A stretch of 64,000 bases of DNA from Caldifarciminota bacterium (GTDB taxonomy: Bacteria > Hydrothermota > Hydrothermia > Hydrothermales > JAJRUZ01), in the NCBI GenBank assembly GCA_024277525.1, contig JAJRUZ010000042.1:124001-188000 (forward strand), read 5' to 3'. The translations under genes were made by a program, and so were the position numbers. Below the pieces are notes generated by a model, which was not told the origin of the DNA, ran no database searches, and worked only from the letters and a program-made list of their open reading frames with translations. Below, in pieces: positions 54,701 through 63,681 of this stretch; positions within the stretch are counted from its first letter, which is position 1; each line of letters opens with the position of its first letter.

Positions 54701-55570
54701 GACCAGGGAACAGGGAATATAAAAGATTTTTCTGTTTCTTATGATTCACTTGACAATATATATGTTGTATGGGCGGAAAGCACAACTGCATATTCAATAA
54801 AAGCAAGATTAAAAGAACATACCGAGGGATGGCAGGATATAAGGGAAATAGTTCCGTATAATGCCCGGAGCCCTTCTCTGAGCCGTCCCCACTCGGGAAA
54901 GATTCTGTATTTGAAAACAGACAGTATCCCCTATAAGGTATCTTTTGCTGATTTTGAGTCCATTTTAGATACATTTCCTCCCCTTATAATAACATATTTT
55001 GAAAAGGATACGGTTATGATCGGTGATTCCGCAATTTTATATATAGAAACAAACGAATTATTAAGTGATAATCCCACGGTTACGGTATTTAAAAACAATT
55101 TTCATGATACACTTTTTGTAATAAAAGATTCTTTAAATCCTTTATTATATTACAGTTCTTTCTCCACAAAGGGTTTTCCCTCCGGTGAGGTATATTTCAA
55201 AGTTTATGCAAAAGATGTATCCGGAAATGAGAATTATTCTCAGGATACATTATATACGGAGCGTAAGGGAGAACTTCTGCCCGAAGACCTTGTTATTATA
55301 TGGCCGAATCCTGCAAGGAATACGGATAAGGTTCATATTGAATTTTCTACAAATGTAAATGTGAAGGTGAAAATAAAGATTTATTCCCTGACAGGTAGAC
55401 TCGTAAAAACTTATGAAAAGAATGCAATAGGCGGAGAAACAAGAAATGAATTTTTATGGAAAATAGATAAAAGTGTTTCCTCCGGTATCTATATGGTGGT
55501 TTTGGAAGCAGAAGACCCTGACACAAAAGAGATAAAAAGAGTAATTAAAAAAGTGGGAATTGTGAAATGA
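51710..55570 (+). pseudogene. Sortilin/BNR-type beta-propeller cargo with an in-frame TAA after the signal peptide
   Basis: From ATG 51710 the frame reads MFLIFLLINLWTYKGP, a signal peptide, then TAA (51758-51760), then GGWVQSIKVSPSGSVYIGVF in the same frame to 55570. Homologues usually read GP-Y-GGW here, so a Tyr codon has probably become TAA. The ORF track starts at the GTG at 51770, preceded by AAGGAGG (51759-51763 region), which would give a protein without signal. The body has many propeller blades (GIYKSIDGGENWN, VVSKDSGNTW), a FlgD-like region (TPDGDGVDDSC) and a final sorting domain (KIKIYSLTGRLVKTY). Coupled to the next gene by ATGA. Confidence 0.7.
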
Positions 55571-57510
55571 GATTCAAGATAACTTTTGTAATTTTTGTAA
55601 CATTCTCTTTTCTTTATTCTTCAGGAGCGGAGTTTCTTCTCATTTATCCTGATGCAAGGGGTTCTGCAATGGGAGGGGCTTTATTTTCCCTTGCGGAAGG
55701 AGAGGAAGGTGTTTTCTGGAATCCGGCAGGAATACCCGAAAAAAGGGACCCGCATATTTCGGGAACACACTCGGAATGGTTTCAGGGAGCAAGATTTGAG
55801 TATGTTGCCTTTTCGTTGCCCAAAAACAGATTCGGGTATTTCGGGATAGGGATGAAAGCCCTGTATATTCTGAATATTGAAAGAAGAACACAATACACAA
55901 TTCAACCCGAAGGCACCTATTCCGCAATTTTTTCAAATTTGAATTTTTCTTACAGCAAAAAAATTTCCGAATATTTTAATTTCGGTATAACCCTTAAGGT
56001 TATTTATGAAAATATTTATAAGGACATGGCTTTTGCCTTTGCAGGTGATATGGGCTTGCTTTATTTATCTCCCGCAGGAATAAGAGCGGGGCTTGTAGTT
56101 AAAAACATAGGGACTCCCGTAAAATTCATAAATGAAAGCGACCCCTTACCTTTGAGCATTAATGCCGGAATTTCCTATTTAACGCCTTCCAGAAATCTTG
56201 CATTTTCTTTTGGATATTCTTATGACGTTCCTGACAAATGGGGAGGTGTAAATATCGGAGCAGAATATACAATACTTAATAAAGTTTATTTAAGGGCAGG
56301 ATATACCTCACTTCTTAATAATATAGACGGATTTTCCGGATATTCATTCGGAGCAGGATTTAAAATTCTGGGATATAAGATAGATTATTCCTTTGTTCCA
56401 TACGGAATTCTCGGTTTTACTCATAAAATTACAATATCCTATTCCTTCGGATATTCACGAAAAAAGAGGCTTGAATTGGTGAAAAAGCTTAAAGCAAAGA
56501 CAAGAGCTGAACTCCTTGAAAAGGAAAAATTGACAAGTATGTCATATTATGAACAGGGTAAAGAAAAGTTTGGAAAAGGGGAATATGAAGAGGCTCAGAA
56601 ATTACTTGACATTGCTTTGATATGGGACCCTGATAATCAAAAAGCAAAGGAGTTGCTTGCACTCACCCAGGGAAAGCTTCTTGCAAGAAAACTTACGAAA
56701 CTCTTTAATCAGGCAAGAAGGGCTTTCAGAAAAGGAAACATGCCCGAGGCTTTAAAATCGGTGTCAGAGATTCTTAAACTTGACCCTGCAAATGAAGACG
56801 CAAAGATTTTAAAGGATTCCATAGATTACATAATAAAAGAACAGGCAAAGAAAAGGGCTGAGAAAGTAAAAAGAAAAGAAGAAGTTTCAACATACTTTGA
56901 AAAAGGGATAAAATATTTTGAAAAGGGAAATTACAAAAAAGCAAAAATTTATTTTGAAAAGGTATTGAAGATATTTCCCGGTCATAAAGAAGCAAAGGAG
57001 TATATTACAAAGACAAAGTATGAGATAGAAAATAAGTTTAATGAATGTTACGAGAAAGCAAATAAATACTATAAAGAAAAGAAATATAATGAATCTTATC
57101 TTTTTATAAAAAAGGCTCTTGAATACAAATCAACACCCGAGGCAAAAAATATGTTTGAGAATATAAAGAGAAAAATAAAAGAGGAGGTGGATAAATTAAT
57201 AAAAGAGGCAAAAGAACTGTATTCAAAGGGTAAATATGACGAGTCTTATGAAATTTGTTTAAGAGCAAAGAAATTTTCACCTGATAATCCCGAGATTTTG
57301 TCTCTGATAAGAAAAATAGAAAGGGAAAGGGGAGAGGAGATTGATTTGGACAAACTCTATCTTTTAGGGATTCAGGCTTATACAAGGGATGATTACAGAA
57401 CAGCCCTTTCTTATTGGGGTAAGATTTTGGAAATTGACCCGAATTATCCGAACGCAAGGAAAAATTATGAAAGAGCTCTTGCCAAGATAAAGGAACTTGA
57501 AAAGAAGTGA
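55567..57510 (+). CDS. PorV-like barrel fused to a TPR domain
   Basis: 647 residues. Signal peptide, then residues 20-300 are PorV/PorQ-like: FLLIYPDARGSAMGGALFSL, then GVFWNPAGIPEK and barrel strands to KIDYSFVPYGILG. After a basic hinge, residues 330-647 are about six TPR units (YYEQGKEKFGKGEYEEAQKL, GIKYFEKGNYKKAKIYFEKV). Outer-membrane barrels seldom carry such a long helical tail; the TPR part would lie in the periplasm and may bind cargo or peptidoglycan partners. Overlaps the cyclase gene by four bases (GTGA). Confidence 0.8.
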   Translation: MRFKITFVIFVTFSFLYSSGAEFLLIYPDARGSAMGGALFSLAEGEEGVFWNPAGIPEKRDPHISGTHSEWFQGARFEYVAFSLPKNRFGYFGIGMKALYILNIERRTQYTIQPEGTYSAIFSNLNFSYSKKISEYFNFGITLKVIYENIYKDMAFAFAGDMGLLYLSPAGIRAGLVVKNIGTPVKFINESDPLPLSINAGISYLTPSRNLAFSFGYSYDVPDKWGGVNIGAEYTILNKVYLRAGYTSLLNNIDGFSGYSFGAGFKILGYKIDYSFVPYGILGFTHKITISYSFGYSRKKRLELVKKLKAKTRAELLEKEKLTSMSYYEQGKEKFGKGEYEEAQKLLDIALIWDPDNQKAKELLALTQGKLLARKLTKLFNQARRAFRKGNMPEALKSVSEILKLDPANEDAKILKDSIDYIIKEQAKKRAEKVKRKEEVSTYFEKGIKYFEKGNYKKAKIYFEKVLKIFPGHKEAKEYITKTKYEIENKFNECYEKANKYYKEKKYNESYLFIKKALEYKSTPEAKNMFENIKRKIKEEVDKLIKEAKELYSKGKYDESYEICLRAKKFSPDNPEILSLIRKIERERGEEIDLDKLYLLGIQAYTRDDYRTALSYWGKILEIDPNYPNARKNYERALAKIKELEKK

Positions 57511-58874
57511 GAAAATTTAAAATTCCGATTCAAATAAAATTTCTTATATTAATTGCAATTCTTCTTTCACTTATAAGTTTATTAACAATTAAATTTGTGG
57601 GAGATTATTCAGCCAATTCTTTAAGAAAGGAGATAGGATTAAGAGCCAGGATGTTCGGTAAAAGTATTGCTGCAAGTGCGGAGGATGCCCTTATTGAAAA
57701 TGATGAACTCTTTCTTTTCAAACTCGTTACAGATGCTGTCAAAAACAGGGATATCCTGTATGCGTTTGTTGTCAATGAAGAAGGAACAATAAAGGCTCAC
57801 AGTGATATAAATCAATACGGGAAAAAATACACACCCAGGGGCAAAGAAGTTAAAGCAGGTAGAATTTTAAAGTTCAAAGGAAAAGAGATTCTTGAAATCA
57901 CAATTCCTGTTTTGCTTGCGGGTAAAAAGAAAATAGGGGAGGTTCATCTCGGAGTTTCCTTGGAACCTATAAAAGAAAATTTAAAAAAATTGAGGGAAAC
58001 TATTATTTTTATAACTTTGGGAATTTTCTTTGTGGGAATAGTAATAACGGCTTTTATGACAAAGATAATGACAGATCCTATAAAAACGCTTGTAAAGGGA
58101 ACAATGGAAATTGCCGAAGGTAATTTTGATTTCAGGATAAGGAAATATCCGAAGGATGAAATCGGAGACCTGGCTGTTGCATTCAATCAAATGGCAAGGA
58201 GTCTTAAAGAGAAGGAGTTGATAAAGGATGCATTTAAAAGGTATGTGTCAAAGCAGGTTGCAGAGGAAATATTCAAGAATCCAGAAAAATATATTCAGAG
58301 TTTGAAAGGTGAAAGAAGGAAGGTTGCGGTATTTTTTGCTGATATACGCGGATTTACCCCTCTTGCAGAAAAGCTGCCTCCGGAAGAGGTTGTTTCTATT
58401 TTAAATGATTATCTTTCCCTTATGACGGAAATCGTGTTTAAATATGAAGGAACACTTGATAAATTCATAGGTGATTGTATAATGAGTGTATTCGGAGCGC
58501 CTATATCTCATCCGGATGATGCATTAAGGGCTGTAAAAGCTGCGTATGAAATACAGGAATATTTGAACAGAGTAAATGAGGAAAGAAAAAAAGAGGGGAA
58601 AATACCGGTATATGTCGGTATCGGGATTAACTACGGAGAGGCGGTTGTCGGAAATATCGGCTCAAAGGAGAGGCTTGATTATACTGTAATAGGTGATACG
58701 GTAAATCTTGCATCAAGACTTGAGTCCCTTGCAAAAAAGGGAGAGATTCTGATTTCCGAGCAGGTTTATAATGAAGTAAAAGAACATGTTGTAGTTGAGG
58801 AGATACCTCCTACAAAGGTAAAAGGCAAGGAGAGGCCGGTTAAGATATACTCGGTTAAGAAAGTAGCATATTGA
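57507..58874 (+). CDS. Membrane-bound class III adenylate cyclase with HAMP domain
   Basis: 455 residues, GTG start. Helix 1 (residues 8-28), a periplasmic sensor of about 140 residues, helix 2 (FITLGIFFVGIVITAFM), HAMP (TDPIKTLVKGTMEIAEGNF), then the catalytic domain from about 265. Catalytic residues are complete: metal Asp in FFADIRGFTPLAE and KFIGDCIMSVFG, adenine-binding Lys (TLDKF) and Asp (RLDYTVIGD), and the Asn/Arg pair in NLASRLES. The Lys/Asp pair favours cAMP over cGMP. The sensor input is unknown. A CRP-like site at 25954 would fit a cAMP circuit; the regulator is not in the window. Confidence 0.9.
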   Translation: MRKFKIPIQIKFLILIAILLSLISLLTIKFVGDYSANSLRKEIGLRARMFGKSIAASAEDALIENDELFLFKLVTDAVKNRDILYAFVVNEEGTIKAHSDINQYGKKYTPRGKEVKAGRILKFKGKEILEITIPVLLAGKKKIGEVHLGVSLEPIKENLKKLRETIIFITLGIFFVGIVITAFMTKIMTDPIKTLVKGTMEIAEGNFDFRIRKYPKDEIGDLAVAFNQMARSLKEKELIKDAFKRYVSKQVAEEIFKNPEKYIQSLKGERRKVAVFFADIRGFTPLAEKLPPEEVVSILNDYLSLMTEIVFKYEGTLDKFIGDCIMSVFGAPISHPDDALRAVKAAYEIQEYLNRVNEERKKEGKIPVYVGIGINYGEAVVGNIGSKERLDYTVIGDTVNLASRLESLAKKGEILISEQVYNEVKEHVVVEEIPPTKVKGKERPVKIYSVKKVAY

Positions 58875-58877
58875 GTT

Positions 58878-59687
58878 TCAGAGGTCTGATGTAAATATTT
58901 TTTCTTTGTTTGATAGTTTACCGGGTCTGCGATGCGTCATACTGATTATCAAAAGGAATAGAGTAAGGACGACAACAATTGAGGGTCCCATAGGAATGTC
59001 TAAAATATAAGAAATGAAAGTACCTATTATACTTCCTGCTACACCTGTGATCCATCCTATCAGAAGGCGTTTTATGAAATTAAAAGCCAAAAATCCTGAT
59101 ATTAAAGAAGGAATAATCAGAAAAGAAAAAACCAGCAGAACCCCTCCCATCTGAACGGCATAAGTCACAGTTAATGCAAAAGTGATAAAGAATACAAAAT
59201 CAAGGATAAAATTCGTGAGATTACCCTCTGAAAGTGCGAGAAATTTTTTCCAGAAAAAGAAGTGGATAATAGAAATACCTGTGTATATTACAAATATTTT
59301 TAACAATTTTCCGTATGTTATCCATAACAAACTTCCGGAAAGAATACTCCGGAGTGCTTCTTCTCCATGAGGTGCCTTTTCAAGAAAAAGTATAGTCAAA
59401 GCAGTAGCAGACACATAAGTAACTCCTATCAACGCTTCTTGAATGATTTTGTCTTTATAGATACGAAATGTGGATATCAAAAGTGCACCCAAAATTCCGA
59501 ATGATAAAGATGTAAAAAAGAGATCCCAATTAAGCATCACAGCAAAAGCACTTCCCATAGCAACAATTTGAGCAATTGCCAAATCCGCAAATATTATCCC
59601 TCTCTTAAGGATATGGAGCCCGAAATAAGTGTGTATTCCCGCTATCATAAAAGAAGCAAAAATAACAGGGAGTAAAATTTCAATCAT
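58878..59687 (-). CDS. znuB: Metal ABC transporter permease (ABC-3 family)
   Basis: 269 residues with eight to nine helices. Family features: YFGLHILKRGIIFADLAIAQ near residue 25, the EAAL-like segment, and LLVFSFLIIPSLISGFL. It imports Zn(II) or Mn(II) together with ZnuA and an ATPase. It overlaps znuA by eight bases. The ATPase gene (znuC) is missing from this cluster and must be encoded elsewhere. Confidence 0.9.
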   Translation of the reverse strand: MIEILLPVIFASFMIAGIHTYFGLHILKRGIIFADLAIAQIVAMGSAFAVMLNWDLFFTSLSFGILGALLISTFRIYKDKIIQEALIGVTYVSATALTILFLEKAPHGEEALRSILSGSLLWITYGKLLKIFVIYTGISIIHFFFWKKFLALSEGNLTNFILDFVFFITFALTVTYAVQMGGVLLVFSFLIIPSLISGFLAFNFIKRLLIGWITGVAGSIIGTFISYILDIPMGPSIVVVLTLFLLIISMTHRRPGKLSNKEKIFTSDL

Positions 59688-60555
59688 GTTCCGTCCCCTT
59701 TTTTATTATTTTAAGTATTTGGCTTATTAAATCAAAATAATTTTTTATTTCCTTCTTACTTCCTATATCATGCGGAATTACCACATATTTTATGCCGGTG
59801 AGCCTTGATAATTTCTCAGGTGCCTTTTTGTCATAGTAAACCGAACTTAAAATTAATTCAACATTTTTGTCTTTGATTTTTTGAACAAGTTTCTTTAAAT
59901 GACCAGGAGTAGGAGGAATCCCGGGTTTTGGTTCTATGTAATCCACTATCTTAAAACCGAATCTATTTGCCACATATTCATAAAGCTTATGATAACTTAC
60001 AAATTTTTTCCCCTCTAAAAACTTATATTTTTCTTTCCACATCTTTAAGCTGTCTTCTATTTCCTTTTTTAACTTTTCACCGTTTTGTAAATAAAATTTT
60101 GCGTTTTCAGGGTCGATCCTCGAAAATATCCTTGAAAGCGAGTCAACAATAACCTCTATATTAAGAGGGTCAAGATGATAATGGGGATTTCCGAAAGGAT
60201 GAATATCTCCCATTGCACGTGTTACTTTTCCTATCGGTTTTTCAAGAATACAAGGAGCAAACTCGGATAAATCAATGTTTCCTGAGGCACCCGGCATTAT
60301 CTTCGAATTTCCGCTTTTTTCAAGAAGATACGGCAAATATCCTATCTCCAGATCAAGACCATTATATAATAGAATGTCCGCTTTCCTGAGTTTTAATATC
60401 ATACTTGGCTTTATATAAACTTTATGTGGATCAGATCTTCCGTCAACAAGTGTATATACCTTTACCCTGTTTTTCCCGATTTCCTCTGCAATCCACCCTA
60501 TCCAGGGAAGTGTAGCTACAATTTTTAAAACTGAAAAAATTAAAATTAGTGCCAT
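59680..60555 (-). CDS. znuA: Periplasmic zinc/manganese-binding protein
   Basis: 291 residues, signal sequence (LILIFSVLKIVATLP). Cluster 9 binding-protein fold with metal His residues in GNPHYHLDP and VSYHKLYEY, then ELILSSVYYDKKAPEKL. There is no His-rich loop as in many zinc ZnuA proteins. AAAAGGAGG precedes the start. It lies downstream of a zinc-type outer-membrane protein, which favours zinc as the substrate. Confidence 0.9.
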   Translation of the reverse strand: MALILIFSVLKIVATLPWIGWIAEEIGKNRVKVYTLVDGRSDPHKVYIKPSMILKLRKADILLYNGLDLEIGYLPYLLEKSGNSKIMPGASGNIDLSEFAPCILEKPIGKVTRAMGDIHPFGNPHYHLDPLNIEVIVDSLSRIFSRIDPENAKFYLQNGEKLKKEIEDSLKMWKEKYKFLEGKKFVSYHKLYEYVANRFGFKIVDYIEPKPGIPPTPGHLKKLVQKIKDKNVELILSSVYYDKKAPEKLSRLTGIKYVVIPHDIGSKKEIKNYFDLISQILKIIKKGTEHD

Positions 60556-60568
60556 TTTTTACCTCCTT

Positions 60569-61474
60569 TTAAAATGGATGTGCTCCATGAGGTCCGATAC
60601 TGAAATTTGCTTCAAAAAATATTTTCTTTTCTCGAAATTTATAACTCAATCTGAATCTCGAAAATTCTGTCGGACTGTAATCTATCATGAAAGTATATTC
60701 GGGTTTTTCTTCTTTAATTAAATCTACCCTTAAACCGAGTCTCCAACCATAAGTAAATTTATATACAAAATCAAAATATCCGCCTCTGTGGTTTTTGTCT
60801 TTACCTTGATAATATCCACCTGTGAAAAGTAATCCCTTTGTTCGCTCTTCGCCGGGTTTTATTCTCTTTATAACCAGTTCAACTCCGGACCACTTCAGGG
60901 TATCTCTTTTTAAACAAAGAGAAGGCGATAGCCATAAAGTAATGAAAAAGGGAAGGTCATATGAGAGATGAGAGTAAAACAAGAAATAATCAAAATTACT
61001 TTCTTCTCCTTTTAAAATTTCAATTCCGGGTTCAAGAAAAATATTCATAGGCAAAATATAAGAGATACCGACACCTATGTCATTTATCCCTTCTGTTCCG
61101 TGTTCATGTTCCTCATTTTGTGAGAGCGGTAAAAACTCATAGATATGCGGAAGTTCAGGAAAATCCCAAGAATGAATATGTTGAGGATTTAGGCGGGTGA
61201 ATTTACTTTTAAATTTACCCAGGTTTATTTTAAAAGGTAAGGTGAGTGTGGTAATGTATGCTTCTTCAAGTTCAATGCCTTCTGCTGAAATAGGAAAAAC
61301 ACCGTAAAATAAAAAATAAGGATCCACAGGTCCCTTCATCACAAACTCAAAATGTAAATCACTCGCCTTATATGTACTGTCTATAATTTTTTCTCCTCTC
61401 AAATAAAGAATACCTCCGAACTCAGGGTTAAAATATGGTTGAATTAATTGTGCCATGATTATAAGTTTTATCAT
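60569..61474 (-). CDS. Outer-membrane beta-barrel of the zinc-regulated type
   Basis: 301 residues with a short signal sequence and AAAAGGAGG upstream. The sequence KGPVDPYFLFYGVF, the GIELEEAYITTLTLPF strand and especially RLNPQHIHSWDFPELP match the pattern I know from outer-membrane proteins found beside zinc transport genes. His-rich spots (HSWDF, NEEHEHGTE, final GPHGAHPF) support metal binding. It has no plug domain, so it is probably a passive or metal-sensing barrel. 13 bases before znuA. Confidence 0.72.
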   Translation of the reverse strand: MIKLIIMAQLIQPYFNPEFGGILYLRGEKIIDSTYKASDLHFEFVMKGPVDPYFLFYGVFPISAEGIELEEAYITTLTLPFKINLGKFKSKFTRLNPQHIHSWDFPELPHIYEFLPLSQNEEHEHGTEGINDIGVGISYILPMNIFLEPGIEILKGEESNFDYFLFYSHLSYDLPFFITLWLSPSLCLKRDTLKWSGVELVIKRIKPGEERTKGLLFTGGYYQGKDKNHRGGYFDFVYKFTYGWRLGLRVDLIKEEKPEYTFMIDYSPTEFSRFRLSYKFREKKIFFEANFSIGPHGAHPF

Positions 61475-61541
61475 TTTTCCACCTCCTTTTTAGTTTTTTA
61501 CTTTTGAATAAAGTTAAAAAGAAAGTCGGAAAGAGTTAAAT

Positions 61542-61820
61542 TTAGATATGAATATCGGGTGGTCCCCTTATTCTAAAATCTCGCTTTATTTTATTAAATT
61601 TCTTATCTTCCTTTTCAATTTTAAGAAATTCCTCAATAATTTCCGTTCTCGTAATTCCTTCATTTTGTTTTTCACATATGTTTATATTGCTTAATCCTAA
61701 TTTACATACTATACAACTTTTACTTTCTATTCCTATGTGGTTATGAATAAATAAGGAACCATTAAGTAAAAGTCCGATAAGTAATAATAAATAAAATATT
61801 TTTACTCTCTTATACTCCAT
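61542..61820 (-). CDS. Small secreted Cys/His protein
   Basis: 92 residues from the ATG at 61820 (MEYKRVKIFYLLLLIGLLL); the ORF-track start runs 32 codons into tldD. After the signal anchor comes FIHNHIGIESKSCIVCKLG, with a HNH and a CxxC that could form a metal site, then a charged tail. Coupled to the tldD stop (TAATG). It lies 67 bases upstream of the zinc-type barrel. No family is certain; a periplasmic metal-handling peptide is plausible. Confidence 0.6.
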   Translation of the reverse strand: MEYKRVKIFYLLLLIGLLLNGSLFIHNHIGIESKSCIVCKLGLSNINICEKQNEGITRTEIIEEFLKIEKEDKKFNKIKRDFRIRGPPDIHI

Positions 61821-63262
61821 TATTTGCTTCCTGAACCGAATTTTATCTTTCTGAATCTTGCAGGAGGAGAGGCATGTCCTACATGCATTGTCTGTCCCGG
61901 TTCCCCTTTCCCACAATTTAAAAGACCGTACAATTTTTGTTCTTTCCCTATTCCATCACATGCATTCCAGAATTCAGGAGTTATACCATAATAAAGCGGA
62001 TCCCTCACTATTTCGCCTGTCAATTTACCGTCTTTAATTCTGTAACCTATCTCGCATGCGAATTGGAAATTTAATCTTTTCTCATCTATACTCCAACTTT
62101 TATTAACATCAATTAAAAAACCATCTTTAATATCCGATATTAATTCTTCAAGATATCTATCTCCGGGTTCAAGATTTATGTTTGTCATTCTTACAATAGG
62201 AATTCGGTCCCAGTTAGAAGCTCTTGCAGCTCCTGAGGACTCCCTATTTATATGAACTGCTGTATCCCTTGAAGAAAGATAACCGGATAGTATTCCATTT
62301 TTAATTAAATAAATTTTTTTTGCTTTTGTTCCCTCATCATCAAAACCGAATGTTCCTAAACCACCTGGATAAGTGGCATCAGCAGTTATATTAACTATTT
62401 CTGATGCATATTTGAAATTATCCAGTTTATCAATAGTTGCAAAGCTTGTGCCTGCATAGGATGCTTCATAACCCAGAACTCTGTCAAGTTCTGTTGCATG
62501 CCCTACTGATTCGTGTATTTGGAGTATCATCTGCCCTGGCATTATCACAAGGTCAAACTCTCCTGCGGGTGCGGGTTTGCTCTCAATCAACTTATCCGCC
62601 TCTTCCTTTACCTTATCCGCATTCTTAATCCAGTCTTCTTTATCTATAACTTCAAATCCTCCCTGAAGGTAATTTCCTCCGTGACTTTCAGGATATGACC
62701 TTACTTGTAATAAACCGTCTTTAAATGTGTAAAGTGAATATCCTCCTCCGGAATGGTATATTTCCTGGAAGATTAAATGTCCCTCTGTTGAAGCAAAATG
62801 TTTTCTTTCTTTGAAAAAATTAAGAATTATGTTTCTTAAAACCCCGTATTTTGCTTTTTTGAGAACTTCATCAATTTCAAGCATAAATTTTATTTTTTCT
62901 TCAGAGGATATTTTAAAGGGGTCTTTCTCGACTTTACTTTTATATTCCCCCTTATGGGCTCCCTCTTTTTGCAATTTATATCCGAAAGGCGCATATTTTG
63001 AGGATGCTTCACTTAATTTTTTTGCCTTTTTAACTGTTTCAAAAATTTTATCTCTACTAAAATCATTTGAAGCAGCAAATCCCATTCCTCCGTTATGAAA
63101 AACTCTTATTCCGAATCCCGCATCTTCGGATTTTACAAATGCTTCGAGTCTTCCGTTTTTTAAAAGTAAGCTTTCTTCTTCTTTTTCAACAATTCGTATT
63201 TCTCCGTAATCAACTTTTAAAAGTTCAAAAGCATTTAAAGCATATTCAAGAAATTCTTTCAT
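61820..63262 (-). CDS. tldD: TldD-family metalloprotease
   Basis: 480 residues. Zinc motif QIHESVGHATELDR (HExxxGH) near residue 250, with the Cys ligand in LLNCGKGEPGQ near the end. N-terminal GFGIRVFHNGGMGFAASND is typical of the TldD/PmbA family. TldD with TldE degrades peptides and matures small modified peptides; tldE is not in the window. The leader holds the T-loop-like hairpin and no Shine-Dalgarno site. Downstream genes concern zinc, which this enzyme needs. Confidence 0.9.
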   Translation of the reverse strand: MKEFLEYALNAFELLKVDYGEIRIVEKEEESLLLKNGRLEAFVKSEDAGFGIRVFHNGGMGFAASNDFSRDKIFETVKKAKKLSEASSKYAPFGYKLQKEGAHKGEYKSKVEKDPFKISSEEKIKFMLEIDEVLKKAKYGVLRNIILNFFKERKHFASTEGHLIFQEIYHSGGGYSLYTFKDGLLQVRSYPESHGGNYLQGGFEVIDKEDWIKNADKVKEEADKLIESKPAPAGEFDLVIMPGQMILQIHESVGHATELDRVLGYEASYAGTSFATIDKLDNFKYASEIVNITADATYPGGLGTFGFDDEGTKAKKIYLIKNGILSGYLSSRDTAVHINRESSGAARASNWDRIPIVRMTNINLEPGDRYLEELISDIKDGFLIDVNKSWSIDEKRLNFQFACEIGYRIKDGKLTGEIVRDPLYYGITPEFWNACDGIGKEQKLYGLLNCGKGEPGQTMHVGHASPPARFRKIKFGSGSK

Positions 63263-63275
63263 AATTCAAAAAAGA

Positions 63276-63301
63276 GGGAGCCGTGGGATTTGAACCCTTA
63301 C
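63276..63301 (-). promoter_or_regulatory. T-arm/acceptor-like fragment and T-loop hairpin before tldD
   Basis: On the minus strand, GGG-TTCAAAT-CCC (63297-63285) is followed by ACGGCTCCC, like the 3' end of a tRNA. The T-stem would have only 3 bp. Its acceptor part CGGCTCC pairs with GGAGCCG at 63390-63384, on the far side of tRNA-Ala. The hairpin ends 22 bases before the tldD ATG. Either a tRNA remnant or a leader element. Confidence 0.5.
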
Positions 63302-63303
63302 AA

Positions 63304-63375
63304 TGGAGCGAGGGGGATTTGAACCCCCGACCTTCCCCGTGCGAGGGGGATGTTCTCCCACTGAACTACCGCCCC
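63304..63375 (-). tRNA. tRNA-Ala(CGC)
   Basis: 72 bases. The acceptor pairs GGGGCGG with TCGCTCC, with the G3-U70 wobble that identifies alanine tRNAs. Anticodon stem TCCCC/GGGGA and loop CTCGCAC give anticodon CGC. T-arm GGGGG-TTCAAAT-CCCCC; discriminator A; no encoded CCA. It lies between rpsT and tldD on the same strand. Confidence 0.95.
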
Positions 63376-63397
63376 GTAAAAACCGGCTCCGCACATC

Positions 63398-63658
63398 TCA
63401 CCCGGCAGGTTTTAAATATTTTAAAACCTTACTCTTTATTCTTGCTCCTTTATTCTCATGTATCACTCCCCTTTTTACAGCCTTATCAACCACACTCTGT
63501 AATTCCCTGTAAATGTCCTCTTTTTCCTTAACATCCTTTGATTTTCTTATTTTTTTAATCAAATTCTTTATTTTTAATTTGTATATCCTGTTCCTTATTC
63601 TTCTTTTTTCATTTTGCCTTTCCCTTTTTAAAACCGAAAGTGATTTCTTTTTGCCCAT
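63398..63658 (-). CDS. rpsT: 30S ribosomal protein S20
   Basis: 86 residues, start MGKKKSLSVLKRERQNEKRR, typical of S20, with a later KAVKRGVIHENKGARIKSKV segment. It binds 16S rRNA early in small-subunit assembly. The leader has no Shine-Dalgarno site but a T-loop-like hairpin 23 bases before the ATG, and a TATAAT at 63716-63721. In Escherichia coli S20 represses its own translation, so leader control is reasonable. Confidence 0.93.
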   Translation of the reverse strand: MGKKKSLSVLKRERQNEKRRIRNRIYKLKIKNLIKKIRKSKDVKEKEDIYRELQSVVDKAVKRGVIHENKGARIKSKVLKYLKPAG

Positions 63659-63681
63659 TTAAGATTTATTTTATTTAATTT

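Noticed and set aside
63283-63531. Plus-strand ORFs over the tRNA-Ala/rpsT region
   Set aside because: They read through the antisense of a tRNA and rpsT; the product is a translation artefact.
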